A stretch of DNA of 64,000 nt from Phoenix dactylifera (lineage: Eukaryota > Streptophyta > Magnoliopsida > Arecales > Arecaceae). Below the pieces are notes generated by a model that worked only from the letters and a program-made list of their open reading frames with translations, did not search any database and was not told where the DNA came from. Shown one piece after another: positions 1-11,380 of this stretch. The position numbers and the translations under genes are program-made. Position 1 is the first letter of the stretch. The number at the start of each line of letters is the position of its first letter. The DNA lies in the NCBI RefSeq assembly GCF_009389715.1, contig NW_024067694.1, positions 737,501 through 801,500 on the forward strand, in the 5' to 3' direction.

Positions 1-389
1 TGGACAGACTGCCCCTCGCGCATCTTCGCTTTGAAAAGCCTCTTGGACACTTCAAAACGAGCTGTGCGACTCTGCTCACCATACAACTCTTGCAGGTGTG
101 CCAGTATGTCCCTAGCAGTCTTTATATTTTCATGCTGGCATTGGAGTTCATTAGACATGGATGCCATCATATAGCATTTTACTCTAATGTCATCATCCAA
201 CCACTTTTTATGCAACTCACGCTGAACATCAGTGGGACGTGCTGGTAGTGTGGGGATATCAGAATCGAGTATGTAGCCTATCTTCTCACAGTCCAAAACT
301 ATTTTGAGATTTCTAAGCCAGTCTTTGTAATTGGTTCCGGTCAGTCGGTTGGTCTCAAGAATACGGGTCAGAGGGTTTGAAGCCGACAT
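1..389 (-). CDS. Ty1/copia gag, N-terminal part (runs off window)
   Basis: An open frame reads from the ATG at 389 down to base 1 without a stop (about 129 residues) and continues outside the window. It has the features of plant copia gag (UBN2/DUF4219 type): an N-terminal stretch in which an LTGTNYKDW motif precedes a short hydrophobic segment, followed by a helical region with ELYGEQSR. Gag forms the particle that packages element RNA. The frame lies on the same strand as, and downstream of, the primer-binding site and LTR at 1932-4273, so all three belong to one minus-strand element. I see no disruption in the visible part. The ATG was chosen because it starts the conserved N-terminus. Confidence 0.8.
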   Translation of the reverse strand, partial: MSASNPLTRILETNRLTGTNYKDWLRNLKIVLDCEKIGYILDSDIPTLPARPTDVQRELHKKWLDDDIRVKCYMMASMSNELQCQHENIKTARDILAHLQELYGEQSRTARFEVSKRLFKAKMREGQSV

Positions 390-1931
390 TGTATCTGCAG
401 AGAGTAAAGATTCTAGTTAGACTTTTGTACTTGATCCTAATCTGTTCTAAGGTCTTTTAGAACAAATGTGACTCCCACTATTTTCTCGAATCCCTCACAC
501 TCTCCTGGTAGGGAAACGGAAATCCCACACGACTAGGGTTTCTAGTGGGTACTGCGGTTCCACCGATTTACATGCCACCTCACCTAACAGTTATTGGTGA
601 CACATAGATGGATGAGTGTACAACTCTTGTACAATGCTTCTCAAGCATGTTGCAGTGTAACTTGGTCTCTAAGCCATGAAGACCTCACCTAACAGTTATT
701 GGTCCCATTTCTTAGTTAAGTCAGACCCACCGTATAACCGTAGGAATAAAGTCGTCATTGGGTCCTCACCTAACAGTTATTGGTGCCCAACCCCACCTTT
801 ACCCTACAACATCTCATGTCTATAGAGAGGTCCAGCCCCCCGATGCAACTTGACCACTGTGTCCAGCCGAGACAAATCAACATCAGAAAGGCCTTAGCAG
901 CTCTACTACAGTGGAAGACCTATTGACTTAATATTGGTTAATCAGGTCTTAGTGTTTGCAACTTGAGCCCTTCATAAGAGGTAATCGAACAATTGGCCAG
1001 GTAAGCAGGTGGGAGGCTCCCCTTACTCAGAGAGTAAGGTCCTAATTAAGTAACCACCTTTCATGCTTTCCTAGACACCAATTAGATCAATTAATCTAAT
1101 ATGACTTGCTCATGTTGGTTCACTCTCGACTTGATTGAGGAGGTTTTGATTTAGGTCTCAATTTGGTTTGCTACATCACATGTAAACCTATCTACCCGAC
1201 TCGCATTTACATCACATGCAAACGGCACATCACAGGCAGTTATAATCGCAGCATCAAATTAAAGCTAAACTTTAACTAGGTGATGATCATGGATTCTAAT
1301 TAGGTCGTATTACAAGCACATGCACATCAATCGATCAAGTGGTCTTCAACTCTTGAATTGGTTCCAAGCCTCCTTGATTCGATCCTTGATCAACTCTTGA
1401 TCCCATCGCCATCAACCGCTTAGATCACCTTTCATCTCATGCCTTTGCTTCAACTTGATCGTTGATGTACATCACATCACAGAAATACAACCAGATGTAA
1501 AATAAAAATAAAAATAATTTACATCTCCTTTTAGGAGGCACACAGGCCTCTCAAAACATCAAACAAGATGCATGCAAGCATCTGAAAAATTACATGACAT
1601 CGCAGATCACATCACAGGTCATTACATTTGATACCAAAAGGGTTTGAATCCTATGATCATCACCGTATGCAACAATTATAATTTTCAGATCTGAAAACTA
1701 ACTGATTGTATCATGACATAGGTCGCTGATCATGCTAATCATGATTCTAAACTTTGTAATCCCATTAACAATGCATTTAGAATCATCTTTTTATCACATA
1801 AAAATCAGCATGCAAAAAATCAGCACCCCTGAAAAATCTGCATGCAGAATTTTTCAGCATGCATGATCATTCAATTTTCAGATCTAATATGCCTTTAGAT
1901 ATTTAATTCTTACCTTAATCTACGAAGCCTA
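390..1931 (-). other. Untranslated leader of the minus-strand copia element
   Basis: This is about 1.5 kb between gag and the primer-binding site with no credible coding frame. It contains three copies of a roughly 21 bp motif (core CACCTAACAGTTATTGGT) at 578-598, 683-703 and 764-784. It also has several CATCACA-rich stretches near 1170-1250 and 1465-1630. A long leader is usual for large copia elements. Confidence 0.6.
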
Positions 1932-1944
1932 GGCTCTAATACCA
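1932..1944 (-). other. Primer-binding site (initiator tRNA-Met)
   Basis: Read on the minus strand this is TGGTATTAGAGCC, one mismatch from the TGGTATCAGAGC complement of the initiator tRNA-Met 3' end. It lies one base inside the LTR border. It fixes the element's orientation as minus. Confidence 0.8.
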
Positions 1945-1945
1945 C

Positions 1946-4273
1946 TGTTGGGAACCCGCCCATGCCGCTGATATTTCAAAAATTAAATCAGGTGGCAGCG
2001 GAAGAGGCATGCACGGGTTCGACGTTCATCGCATGAACGTTGTTTCGAGACCTTTCGTAATTAGGTAAGAATTAAGACTTTTAAAATTATTAGGAAGATC
2101 AGATCTTCACCTTGCGCGGGTAGATGATCACCGCAAATCTGAATTCGTGGTTTTGGAAGAGGGTTCACTTGAAGCCGTTCAAACGTCCGGCCTCTACGGG
2201 TATCCACACGAAGCAGAGGACCGATCAAAGCTTTCTTGTCTTCCCGGGGTGCTAGCTCCCTTGCAAAGACTTCTTTTGATGGCTGATCTCCTCTCTTTCA
2301 ATCAACTCTTGATTGCACTTGAGAGGAGGAAGAAGAAGGATGAAGAAAAGGAAGAAGATCAAAGCCCTTCGCAGCCTTCTTCTTCTCTTTGCGTCGGATG
2401 ACGGAAGGGAAGGGGAGGAAGCCGCCAACTCTTGGAGTCCTTCTTCCCTTGCTTGCGGCTGAACCAAGAGGAGTTGAGAGGGGAGGCCACGGCTTGAAGA
2501 GGAGTTCAAGATCCCTATAGGGCGCCGGCCCTAGTGCCTCTCTTATAGCCATCAAGGGCTCCTCCAAAGTAGGAGCCCTAGATGACTTTCCAAACAGGGG
2601 GGGCGCCGGCCCCCTCTCTTGTGCCGCACCAACCAAGATGAGAGGGGCTTATGCCCCTCTTACTTGGTTAACCTAATCCTCTTCCAAAGAGGATTAGGTG
2701 CCTCTCTCATGGTTTAATCCTAATCTAATTAGGATTAGCCAAATTGGGTTCAATCTATGCTAGTCCTAATCCAACTAGGACTTGAATGAACCATGACTCA
2801 ATTGAACTCTTCAATCCTAATCCAATTAGGAGTCATGTTGATTCATTAGATTAATAATTAATTAAGACTTAAGGAATCCTAATTCAATTAGGATGTATTT
2901 AATTTTAGTCCTAATCCAATTAGGACTTTATTTGAATCCGAAGTCCTAATCTAATTAGGATTTCTAGGAATCCTACTCCAAGTAGGAATCCAATTCAAAA
3001 TTCCTAATCTCATTAGGATTGTAGGAATCCTATTCCAAATAGGAATCCCGGTCCTACTCCAACTAGGATTCCTAGTCCTAATCCAATTAGGACTCTAGGA
3101 ATCCTACCCGAAGTAGGATTTGTGTTTAAGTCCAATTAATTAATTCCCTTTGTTCCTTCTTCAACTTCTTATCAATCAAATTGATTTCTTGTGATTCCTA
3201 ATCACGATTTCAACCATCGAATCGGTCAATACTTCTAGTGTGTGTGACCCCATAGGTTCTATTCTGACTGGTAGTGAGATATATTGTGATCTCTATCTCA
3301 ATATCATTGAAGACTCCTTTCAATGGGTTGGAACGATTCCAACTCAACTCGTTAGGGTTTATCGATCATCGAGATAATCCCTATGAGTCCCACCATCCAC
3401 CAGTGACACCTAGCAGCATGTAGTGGCTACCCAGCAGAATGGAATGATGAACCTCTAGGTGCAGTTAACATGTGATACAATCCTACTATCGTGGATCCCT
3501 ACAGGACGGAGGTCATGGACAACTCGTCAAACCCCATCGTCTGTCATATGTCAAGATTTATTCGACTTGAGTTCGATAGTGGAAAACTCTTTTTCACTTT
3601 ATATTACTGCCCTGGCCAAGGTCTTAGAACTCAGTCTAACAAATCACATAGGATCACTCCTTTTCTATCAAGGTCGATAGATTCCTTATAGGTGCATACC
3701 CTACTCCTACAGTGAACCTACTGCAGCCAATCTACACTGCATGGACCCATATGGCTAGAGACCATGTATGTGTGCAGTCAAACTACAATAACCTCACTGT
3801 GAGTAGCCGAAGCACCGCAGGTCAAAGGACCAGTCACACTACTGCAACATCAAGCAAGTCACTGACGAGTGGATAGACATCCAAGTGACTTCTTGTCTTG
3901 GTCACGCTCAGTACCCTTGTTCTCTAACAAGCACCTGCAGTATCACTTCAGTGTCCCTACACTGTGGACTCAAGTCTCGTCCATCTAGAAGGAAAGTGAT
4001 CTGTGCACTGATCGGATCGATCACCGTCCTCGTGATGATCCATTGATCAGGAGCATTTAGAAATTAATCACCAATGATACATGGCTCAAATTCTCAACTC
4101 TTGAGAATATGTATCATCATCTTATTAATTTCTTGGACGATTCATAGACACATAAACAATATGAATGAAAAGATGCCTTTTATTTATTCAATAATAAATA
4201 GTCAAGTACAAAATTATGTCCCTAGAATTAATAATGTGTCAGCCAGATTGGCTTCTAGGGCATACATCTAACA
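1946..4273 (-). repeat. 5' LTR of the minus-strand copia element
   Basis: This 2.3 kb LTR starts TGTTAGATGTATGCC (minus strand, base 4273) and ends CCCAACA at 1946, with TG..CA termini and the primer-binding site immediately inside. Only this LTR is in the window, because the element continues left of base 1. On its right it abuts the chromovirus leader, suggesting insertion into that element. The target duplication cannot be checked without the far end. The LTR carries an array of self-complementary motifs at 2670-3122. Confidence 0.8.
2670..3122. repeat. Array of self-complementary TCCTAATCCAATTAGGA motifs
   Basis: More than ten variants of the palindrome TCCTAATCCAATTAGGA (also TCCTACTCCAAGTAGGA forms) lie irregularly spaced within the copia LTR. 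Each half-site can pair within its own copy or with any other copy. Confidence 0.8.
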
Positions 4274-4459
4274 TTGAGTAGCTTGAAAAGAGAGGAAAAG
4301 GAAACGGGAAGAAAGAGGAAAAGAAAGAAAAGAAAAAAAAAAGGGGAAGAAAGAATTTTTGAAATTCTTTTCTTCCAGGGGTTTATTTGCAAAAAGGGTT
4401 TTTGCACTATACAGACATCATCCTACCTTCCTGCATTTCTTGGCGTGCGTGTGAAGTAG

Positions 4460-4654
4460 AGGGTCCGTACATCCGAGCCTCGCATAGCACCAGATCCATC
4501 AGTACCAGATCCGGCACCAGATCCAGTTCCAGATCCAGTTCCCGATCCAGTACCAGATCTAGCATCTGATCCAGTATCTGATCCAGCACTTGGCCCTGTA
4601 CCAGATTCTGTTCCTGAGTACCTTGACCATCTTCCGCTGCGGGATCGAGGTATG
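4460..4654 (+). pseudogene. Chromovirus gag N-terminal segment with Pro-Asp-Pro repeats
   Basis: After the stop at 4457 an open frame reads through a degenerate 12 bp minisatellite (4487-4615) that encodes alternating Pro-Asp-Pro-Val/Ala units. The frame stays open to 4654, where ATG is followed directly by GTAAAC. Proline-rich N-termini are common in gag proteins of this lineage. The segment may be joined to the main gag frame by splicing of a 147 nt candidate intron (4655-4801). The true start codon is not visible. Confidence 0.45.
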
Positions 4655-4801
4655 GTAAACATAATATAGTTATGTTATTTATTTATACCTGTTATAAATA
4701 AATAGATAAAATTTTAAAACTGATTTTCTGACCTGGCATCCGATTTTATCGGATTTTGCGGGATATTTTTCCTTCAAACACCACATCAACTCTGTTGGTA
4801 G
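4655..4801 (+). other. Candidate 147 nt intron in chromovirus gag
   Basis: The stretch has a GTAAAC donor, a TTGGTAG acceptor, a CATCAAC-like branch site about 15-20 nt before the acceptor, high A+T content, and phase 0 at both borders. Removing it keeps the upstream Pro-Asp frame continuous with the gag frame that has its own ATG at 4811. No transcript evidence is available here. Confidence 0.35.
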
Positions 4802-4810
4802 TGCTCGGAG

Positions 4811-6409
4811 ATGGGAACCTCGGAAACTCCAAGGACAGGAACCTCAGGTGAGCCTGGAATTCAACCTAATGAACCACTGAGTGCTTCTCAGATGATGCAA
4901 ACAATGATGCAACAACAAGCTACTTCCCGTTCAGACATGATGAGAATGATGGAGATGCAACAACGCTTCATGGAACAGTAGCAACAATTTATGCAGCAAC
5001 AGTTACAGCACCAGCAGCAGCAGGTGTCTCCTCAGTACCTACAGGGGGCTACAAGTTGGCAGGAGCATCATGTTAGTTTGGCAGAATTTAAAAAGTTTGC
5101 ACCTTCAGCTTTTAAAGGCACTTCTAACCCTTTAGAGGCCGAGACTTAGCTGAATGAAATGGAAAAAGTTTTCAATGCCCTGAGATGCCCTGATGAGGAT
5201 AGGGTCACTTTTGCTACATTTATGCTGCTGGGAGAAGCGAATATTTGGTGGAATATGGAAAGAGGAAAGATGGGACAGAACGCTACATCTTTGACTTGGA
5301 AAGGATTTAAGGAGCTTTTCTATGACAAGTATATTTCCCAAAGCGTGAGACGGCAGAAATTTCGAGAGTTTAACCGGTTAGAGCAGGAGAATATGACGGT
5401 CACAGAGTATGCTGCAAAATTTGAAGAACTAGCCAGGTATGCCCCAGGACAGGTGGAGAATGAAAGAGAACGAGCTGAGTAGTTTGAAAGTGGACTTAGA
5501 GCCCGAATCAGACAACATGTATCTACCTTCGAGCTTTTTTCCTACAAGGATGTGGTTAACAAGGCTTTGGTAGTTGAAAGGGGCTTGAATGACACTCAAG
5601 AAGAGAGGGAAAAAATTTTGAAAAAGAGAAACAGACAAGCTGAGTTATAAAATAAGCATGACAAAAATACTGAATTCAGGCCCAAGAAACAAACTATTGT
5701 GAATGATAAAACTCAGCGCAAGGATACTGTAAAATGCTATAGATGTGGCGGACCCCATTATCAGAGCGAGTGCAACTGGTTCAATGGGAATTGCTTTTCG
5801 TGTGGCCAGCAGGGCCGCAAGGCAAACACCTGTCCTAATCGCAGTGAGCAACAGGCTCGACAGACGCCTCAGCCTATTCCGAGAGCTCCAGCAAATCAAG
5901 TATCTCAGAGTGAACAACAACGAGGAGGACAACAGAGGTCTAGAACTCAGGGGCGAGTCTATGCTCTTACGCAACAGGATGCCAATGCCTCTAACACTGT
6001 GGTGACAGGTACGATTAAAGTCTCATCCACCAATGCATATGTTTTGATTGATCCTGGAGCTAGTCATTCTTTCGTATCTGTCGATTTCGTTAGAAGAAAT
6101 AATACAATGATTTCTATGCCATTAGAAATTGAACTTTGTGTTTCCACCCCTAGTGGAGATGTAATCTTAGTTAACTCTGTCTGCAAAGATTGTATCTTGA
6201 ATATTGAAGGCAGAAAAATGAAAGTAGATTTACTAGTCCTAGAGATGAAGGATTTCGACATGATCCTTGGGATGGACTGGTTGGCAACATATCATACCAC
6301 TGTTGACTGCTTCAAGAAAACAGTTAAATTTCAAATCTCTGGTCAGCCAGAGTTTACTTTTAGTGGCAACAAAATGTTACCTCCGCCAAAAGTAATCTCA
6401 GCCATATAG
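4811..6409 (+). pseudogene. Chromovirus gag and aspartic protease (degenerate)
   Basis: A single frame runs from the ATG at 4811 to the stop before 6410 but is broken by in-frame stops at 4979, 5147, 5480 and 5648. Order: Gln/Met-rich N-terminus, retrotransposon gag domain (about 5080-5640, with AxxWW- and FxxLFxxKY-like motifs), two adjacent CCHC-like zinc knuckles (5733-5850), then a retropepsin-like domain with the catalytic motif DPGASHSF near 6050 and the DMILGMDWL segment near 6258. Gag would package RNA and protease would cleave the polyprotein. Most stops are explained by single C-to-T or G-to-A changes, so the copy is inactive. Confidence 0.85.
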
Positions 6410-6451
6410 GCCAAGCGACTCCTTTGGAAAGGTGATGAAGGATTTTTAGCC

Positions 6452-7414
6452 ATGGTGATGGGCACTCAGCTAGAAGAACTCAAACTAGAAGATATTCCTA
6501 TTGTGAGGGAATTTCCTGATGTCTTCCCAGAGGATTTGCCAGGATTACCTCCTGATAGAGAGGTTGAATTTTCCATTGATTTGATTCCTGGCACTGAACC
6601 AATTTCTAAGGCCCTATACCGGATAGCTCCAGCTGAATTAAAAGTGCTAAAGGAACAACTACAGGAACTGTTGGACAAGGGTTTCATCAGGCCTAGTGTT
6701 TCTCCTTGGGGTGCTCCTGTACTATTTGTGAAAAGGAAAGATGGCAGTTTCCGGCTTTGCATAGATTATCGAGAGATAAATGGAGTAACAGTGCGGAACA
6801 AATATCCTTTACCGAGAATTGATGATTTGTTTGATCAGTTGCAAGGGACACAAATCTTCTCAAAACTTGATCTACGCTCCGAATATCATCAGTTGAAAAT
6901 ACAGGCTGAAGACATACCAAAGACAGCATTCAGAACTAGATACGGACACTATGAGTTTTTGGTTATGCCTTTCGGGTTAACAAATGCACCGGCAGCCTTT
7001 ATGGATCTTATGAATCGGATGTTCAAACCCTACCTAGATCAATTTGTGGTAGTGTTTATTGATGACATTCTAGTCTATTCAAAAAGCCCACAAGCGCATG
7101 AGGAACATTTGAGGACAGTATTGCAAACTCTTAGAGAAAACGAGCTTTATGGCAAGTTGCAGAAATGTGAATTCTGGTTAAACAGTATCACCTTTCTCGA
7201 GCACGTGATCTCTAAGGATGGCATCTCTGTTGACCCAAAGAAAGTGGAGGCAGTAGTTGATTGGAGTAGACCTACTAATGTGTCCGAGGTGCTCAGCTCT
7301 TTAGGAATGGCGGGATACTATCGGAGATTCGTTGAGGGATTCTCTCATATTGCCATGCCTCTATCTCGCCTAACCCAAAAGCAAGGGCCTCAGCTGTGTT
7401 CTTATGCAAAATGA
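6452..7414 (+). pseudogene. Chromovirus reverse transcriptase
   Basis: This continues the protease frame after a stop at 6407-6409. It shows the gypsy RT signature in order: the [10 protein letters not shown] linker, the [16 protein letters not shown] motif, the palm-domain Asp in the [11 protein letters not shown] motif (usually SGYHQ, so a Gly-to-Glu change), [12 protein letters not shown], and the catalytic FIDDILVYS near 7054-7080. After the MPLSRLTQK motif the expected thumb/RNase H linker is missing. The sequence jumps to the RNase H segment in another frame at about 7380, so roughly 50 residues including the first RNase H aspartate are deleted. Confidence 0.9.
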
Positions 7415-8567
7415 GAAAGTGATAGCCTATGCTTCTAGACAGTTGAAACCATATGAGCTGAATTACCCTACTCATGATTTAGAGTTAGCAGCTGTGATCT
7501 TTGCTTTAAAAATATGGAGGCACTATTTATATGGTGAACATTGTGAAATTTTTACGGACCACAAAAGTTTGAAGTATATCTATACTCAAAAGGAGCTGAA
7601 TTTGAGGCAAAGGAGATGGTTAGAGCTATTAAAGGATTATGATCTAACTATCAATTACCATCCGGAAAAAGCAAATGTTGTGGCCGATGCTCTAAGCAGG
7701 AAATCTTCAAGTAAATTAGCGGCTCTGATCACTACGCAAAGAAACATTTTGTTGGACTTGGAGAGATATGAAATTGAAGTACGACTGCATGATCCTCAAG
7801 TACGACTTGCTAATCTTATGGTGCAGCCTACCCTGATTGAGAGGATTAAGTCATCTCAAAAAGAGGATTCAGAATTACAGAGGATAAGGGGAATAGTAGA
7901 GTCTGGTGTTCAAAGCGAATTTCATATGCATGAGGGTGGTTCCTTAAGATTCGGTAGCAGATTGTGCGTCCCTAAGGTTTCAGAATTAAGAAATGAAATT
8001 TTAGAGGAGGCTCATAGCTCGGCTTATACGATACATCCAGGAGGCACAAAGATGTATCAGAATTTAAAAAAACATTTTTGGTGGAGTGGTATGAAAAAGG
8101 ATATTGCTCAATTTGTAGCTCAGTATCTAGTATGTCAGCAGGTAAAAGCAGAACATCAGAGACCTGCAGGACCATTACAGTCTCTACTTATTCCTCAATG
8201 GAAGTGGGAGCATATCACCATGGACTTTGTGACTAGCTTGCCAAAAACCCTACGAGGTAATGATGCCGTGTGGGTAATTGTTGACCGGCTAACCAAATCA
8301 GCACACTTTTTGCCTTTCAGAGTTGGTTTCTCCTTAGAGAGATTGGCAGGTTTATATAGAGAGCATATTGTGAAGTTGCATGGGGTCCCAGTTACCATTG
8401 TGTCAGATAGAGACAGTAGATTTGTATCACAGTTTTGGAAGAGTCTTCATAAGGCTCTTGGAACCAAATTGAGCTTCAGCACAGCTTTCCACCCCCAAAC
8501 CGATGGACAGTCAGAAATAACCATCCAGATCTTGGAAGACATGTTGAGAGCCTGTGTCAGGATCTAG
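7404..8567 (+). pseudogene. Chromovirus RNase H and integrase (core)
   Basis: RNase H is recognisable by [21 protein letters not shown] and VVADALSRK (7410-7710). The integrase zinc domain follows ([10 protein letters not shown], then CQQ). The first Cys of its CxxC pair is Tyr, which a TGT-to-TAT change would explain. The catalytic core holds the first Asp in ITMDFV (about 8218), the second in VSDRDSRF (about 8402), and the Glu in HPQTDGQSE (about 8515). The frame ends by a 1 bp frameshift at about 8560. The enzyme would insert element cDNA, but this copy cannot be functional. Confidence 0.9.
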
Positions 8568-9288
8568 GAGGAGCGTGGGATGGCCACTTATCATTAATAG
8601 AGTTTGCTTACAATAATAGCTATCAAGCAAGTATACAATAGCTCCTTTTGAGGTGTTGTATGGCTGGAAGTGCCGATCTCCTATTTGTTGGGATGACGTG
8701 GGCGAGGGAAAATTGTTAGGCCCAGAGATAGTACAACAAACTGTTGATAAAGTGCAAGTGATCAAAGAACGACTTCATACAGCTCAGAGTCGCCAAAAGA
8801 GTTATGCTGATAATAGAAGGAGAGAACTGAAATTTCAAATTGGAGATCATGTTTTCTTGAGAGTGTCACCTACAAAAAGTGTGATGAGATTTGGGGTTCG
8901 TGGCAAATTGATCCCTAGGTATATTGGTCCGTTTGAGATTTTGGACAAGGTTGGGGAGGTGGCGTATCAACTGGCTTTACAACCGGCTTTATCCAATGTA
9001 CACAATGTTTTTCATGTGTCAATGTTGAAGAAATATGTCCCAGATCCGAGTCATATGGTAGCATATGAGCCATTACATCTTCAGGAGGATTTGACCTATG
9101 AGGAGTTTCCGGTACGAATTGTGGATAGAAAAGATCAAGTACTACGACATCGAATTTATGAAGGTACAATGGAATAATCATACGGAGAGAGAGGCTACTT
9201 GGGAGCTCGAAGAAGAGATGAAAGTCAAGTATCCGCAGCTTTTTGAAACCTTAGGTATGTCAATTTTGAGGACGAAAATTTTCTTTTA
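8568..9288 (+). pseudogene. Chromovirus integrase C-terminus and chromodomain
   Basis: After the frameshift near 8560 the core continues (EFAYNNSYQAS). A further small indel near 8640 moves it into the long frame at 8653-9177, with the KCRSPICWD motif, a GPFEIL/VHNVFHVSMLKKY segment (the GPY/F module) and the start of the chromodomain. Another indel near 9160 shifts the chromodomain end (EATWELEEEM) into the neighbouring frame, ending at 9287. Chromodomains of this type bind heterochromatic histone marks and guide integration. The presence of GPY/F plus chromodomain is the reason for the chromovirus call. Confidence 0.85.
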
Positions 9289-9297
9289 GGGGGGGAA
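9287..9297 (+). other. Polypurine tract of the chromovirus
   Basis: An AGGGGGGGGAA run immediately precedes the 3' LTR start TGTGAAGGCC. This is the normal place for plus-strand priming. Confidence 0.8.
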
Positions 9298-11380
9298 TGT
9301 GAAGGCCCACGTTGGGTTGGGCCGGCCTCTGAGAAAGGGCGGCCCAACACACGAAAAAGGGGGAGTTTCTCCCTCCCCTATTTCAGAAATTCTCCCCCTC
9401 CTCCCGAATCCACCAGAAGGGAGGTTTTGGGGTGATAAAAACCCTACCAAATCGGGCCGAAAACCTCCTCCCTTCTCTTTCTAGGGCATCAACCGAGAGG
9501 CTTCCACACACACTCACACAAAAAAAAAGAGAAGGGAGATTGGAGCTTTACCATGTTGCGGGAGGGATCGGAGCATTCGCCGTCGATCCGATCAGGAGGA
9601 CCTCGCCAGAGACAAGGTGAGCACCTTCTCCTCCTCCTCCATCGTCTTTGGCCATTACCTCTTTGGGAATGTGGCCGGAAAGCCGCCGGATTGATGGAGA
9701 AGCCGAGCCTTGTTCGGCCTTCTCTTCTCTCGTTCAGGCCGGCCGTCACCGGGCGTGGCACCGCCGGCACCACCACAGGCCGACGACCAGGGGGCGTCGC
9801 CGGCCGTGGGCCGCCTGCTGCCGGGCGCCCTTTCCCCCTTTTCCGTCGGGAAGAAGGAAGAAGAGACGAAGGGAAAGGGTCTTCCCATTCCCTTCCTCTT
9901 ATTATATTTTTTTGTTTTTCTCTCTAGTTGGGTTCTCTCCTTACACTTGGATCCGGGGAGATCATGGCTTTAAAGACTCTAGATAGTCTTGGGATGCTAG
10001 ATTTTAGAGGACCCTTTAGAGGATTAAACAAGGGTCCTAAATCATCATATATTTTTGATAAATTTTAACGATGACTTGGTTCTGTAGGGGAACAATCTAT
10101 TGGACGAGAGGACGTTGAGCAAAGTCCTGCACATTCCGGTTCATAGATCGCCGTGAGGGCGGGTGATTAGTTGTCTGAGTTTTCAACAAAGGATAAGGAT
10201 CCTTATACGTCAATCCTGCATGATAAAAATAATTTTTGCACCTATTTATGTATAATGTTCTATGATCCAGATAAGAAAGAAACAAACTAGTTTTATATTA
10301 AATTGTGTTTTGATCGTATTCGCTTGTGATTGGTATCATGATGGATGCATGCATGCGCATAACCTACACCTACATGATTGGACTGATGGATGTGGTGCTC
10401 TAAACTAACCACGTGATATTGGTTGCCCCGTCACGGGCTAGAAACGTGACCGTGGTTAGTCTAAAGCCGGAAATAAATAAATAAATAAATAAATAAAAGA
10501 ATTGATGTGTGGATGTAAACTGGATTGTATGAAAAAGGACTTTGGGTTTATCTTGTTATTATAGCAGGCTCTGTCACAGGCTAAAAATGTGGTACTTTGG
10601 TAGGCCCCCTCACAGGCTAGAAATATGAAACTACAATGTACAGGCTCCGCCACAGGCTGAAAATGTGATACTTTGGCAGGCCTCATCACAGGCTAGAAAT
10701 GTGGAACTATAATGTGCAGGCCCTGCCACAGGCTGAAAATGTGATAATTTGGTAGCCCCACCACAGGCTGAGAAATGTAACCGAGATTTGACCCAAAGTC
10801 GGAGAGATAATTGATCCGGATCAAGTTGAAGAAAAGGCATTGAAACTATAATACAGGTTTATGAGCTATCATATGCTATATCATTCTTGTGTGGCTGGAC
10901 TTTTATTGATGTTTGATGTACATACTTATATTGATTATTTGAGCTTTGATAGCCGGTTTATGACTTCATGATATGTGCATCGACTTGTCGTGGTTTTCAT
11001 ATTTATATTATTATTGTGTTGGTGTGGATGTGTAGGGATTCTTACTGGGCTGTAAAGCTCATCCCCTTTTCTTCTTTCTTTTTATCAGAGTTGCAGGATG
11101 CTTAGATTTGGATGGAATGGGTGCAGAGTGCAAGTATCAGAGTCATTAGCTAGTTAGTTTGTTTATCTTTCTTTGATGTCGATGAACATTTGAAGATCTT
11201 GTAATTGAACTAATTTGTTTATTTGGACATGTCAGACTTGTCTATTTGAATTACTAAATTAATTGTGGATTTATTGAAATTTTTGTTAATCATAGGCCTT
11301 ACATGATCTTTAGGGCACTGCTTTAGGGCTCATGCGGCCGGTTGCGTACCGGACCCGGGTACTGGGTTTGGGGCGTGACA
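9298..11380 (+). repeat. 3' LTR of the chromovirus
   Basis: This 2083 bp LTR has TG..CA ends: it starts TGTGAAGGCCCACG after the polypurine tract and ends GGGGCGTGACA. The C/G-rich frames at 9490-9990 are open by composition and not credible genes. An AAATA microsatellite lies at 10469-10497 and a CAGGCT minisatellite at 10421-10790. The partner LTR for dating is outside the window. Confidence 0.8.
10421..10790. repeat. CACAGGCTNNAAATGTG minisatellite inside the chromovirus LTR
   Basis: The CACAGGCT core recurs at 10575, 10611, 10651, 10687, 10727 and 10762. Spacing alternates between about 36 and 40 bp, giving a higher-order dimer of about 76 bp. A more diverged copy (TCACGGGCTAGAAACGTGA) lies near 10431. 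Confidence 0.75.

Larger units (their letters stand above)
4274..11380 (+). mobile_element. Decayed Ty3/gypsy chromovirus (Tekay/Del-like)
   Basis: The order gag, protease, RT, RNase H, integrase, chromodomain, polypurine tract, 3' LTR on the plus strand defines a chromovirus. The whole coding region is interrupted by stops, frameshifts and at least one deletion, so it is defective. No 5' LTR is present between 4274 and gag. The minus-strand copia LTR ends exactly at 4273, so the missing left part probably lies beyond that copia element, outside the window. Confidence 0.85.

Noticed and set aside
2147-2636. Short frames in both directions
   Set aside because: Inside the copia LTR, low-complexity, with no family resemblance.
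4407-4662. Minus-strand Gly/Ser/Thr repeat frames
   Set aside because: Shadows of the 12 bp minisatellite that encodes Pro-Asp repeats on the plus strand, where the gag context lies.
9490-9990. Several overlapping frames of 60-124 codons
   Set aside because: GC-rich LTR sequence of the chromovirus; all frames overlap and none resembles a protein family.
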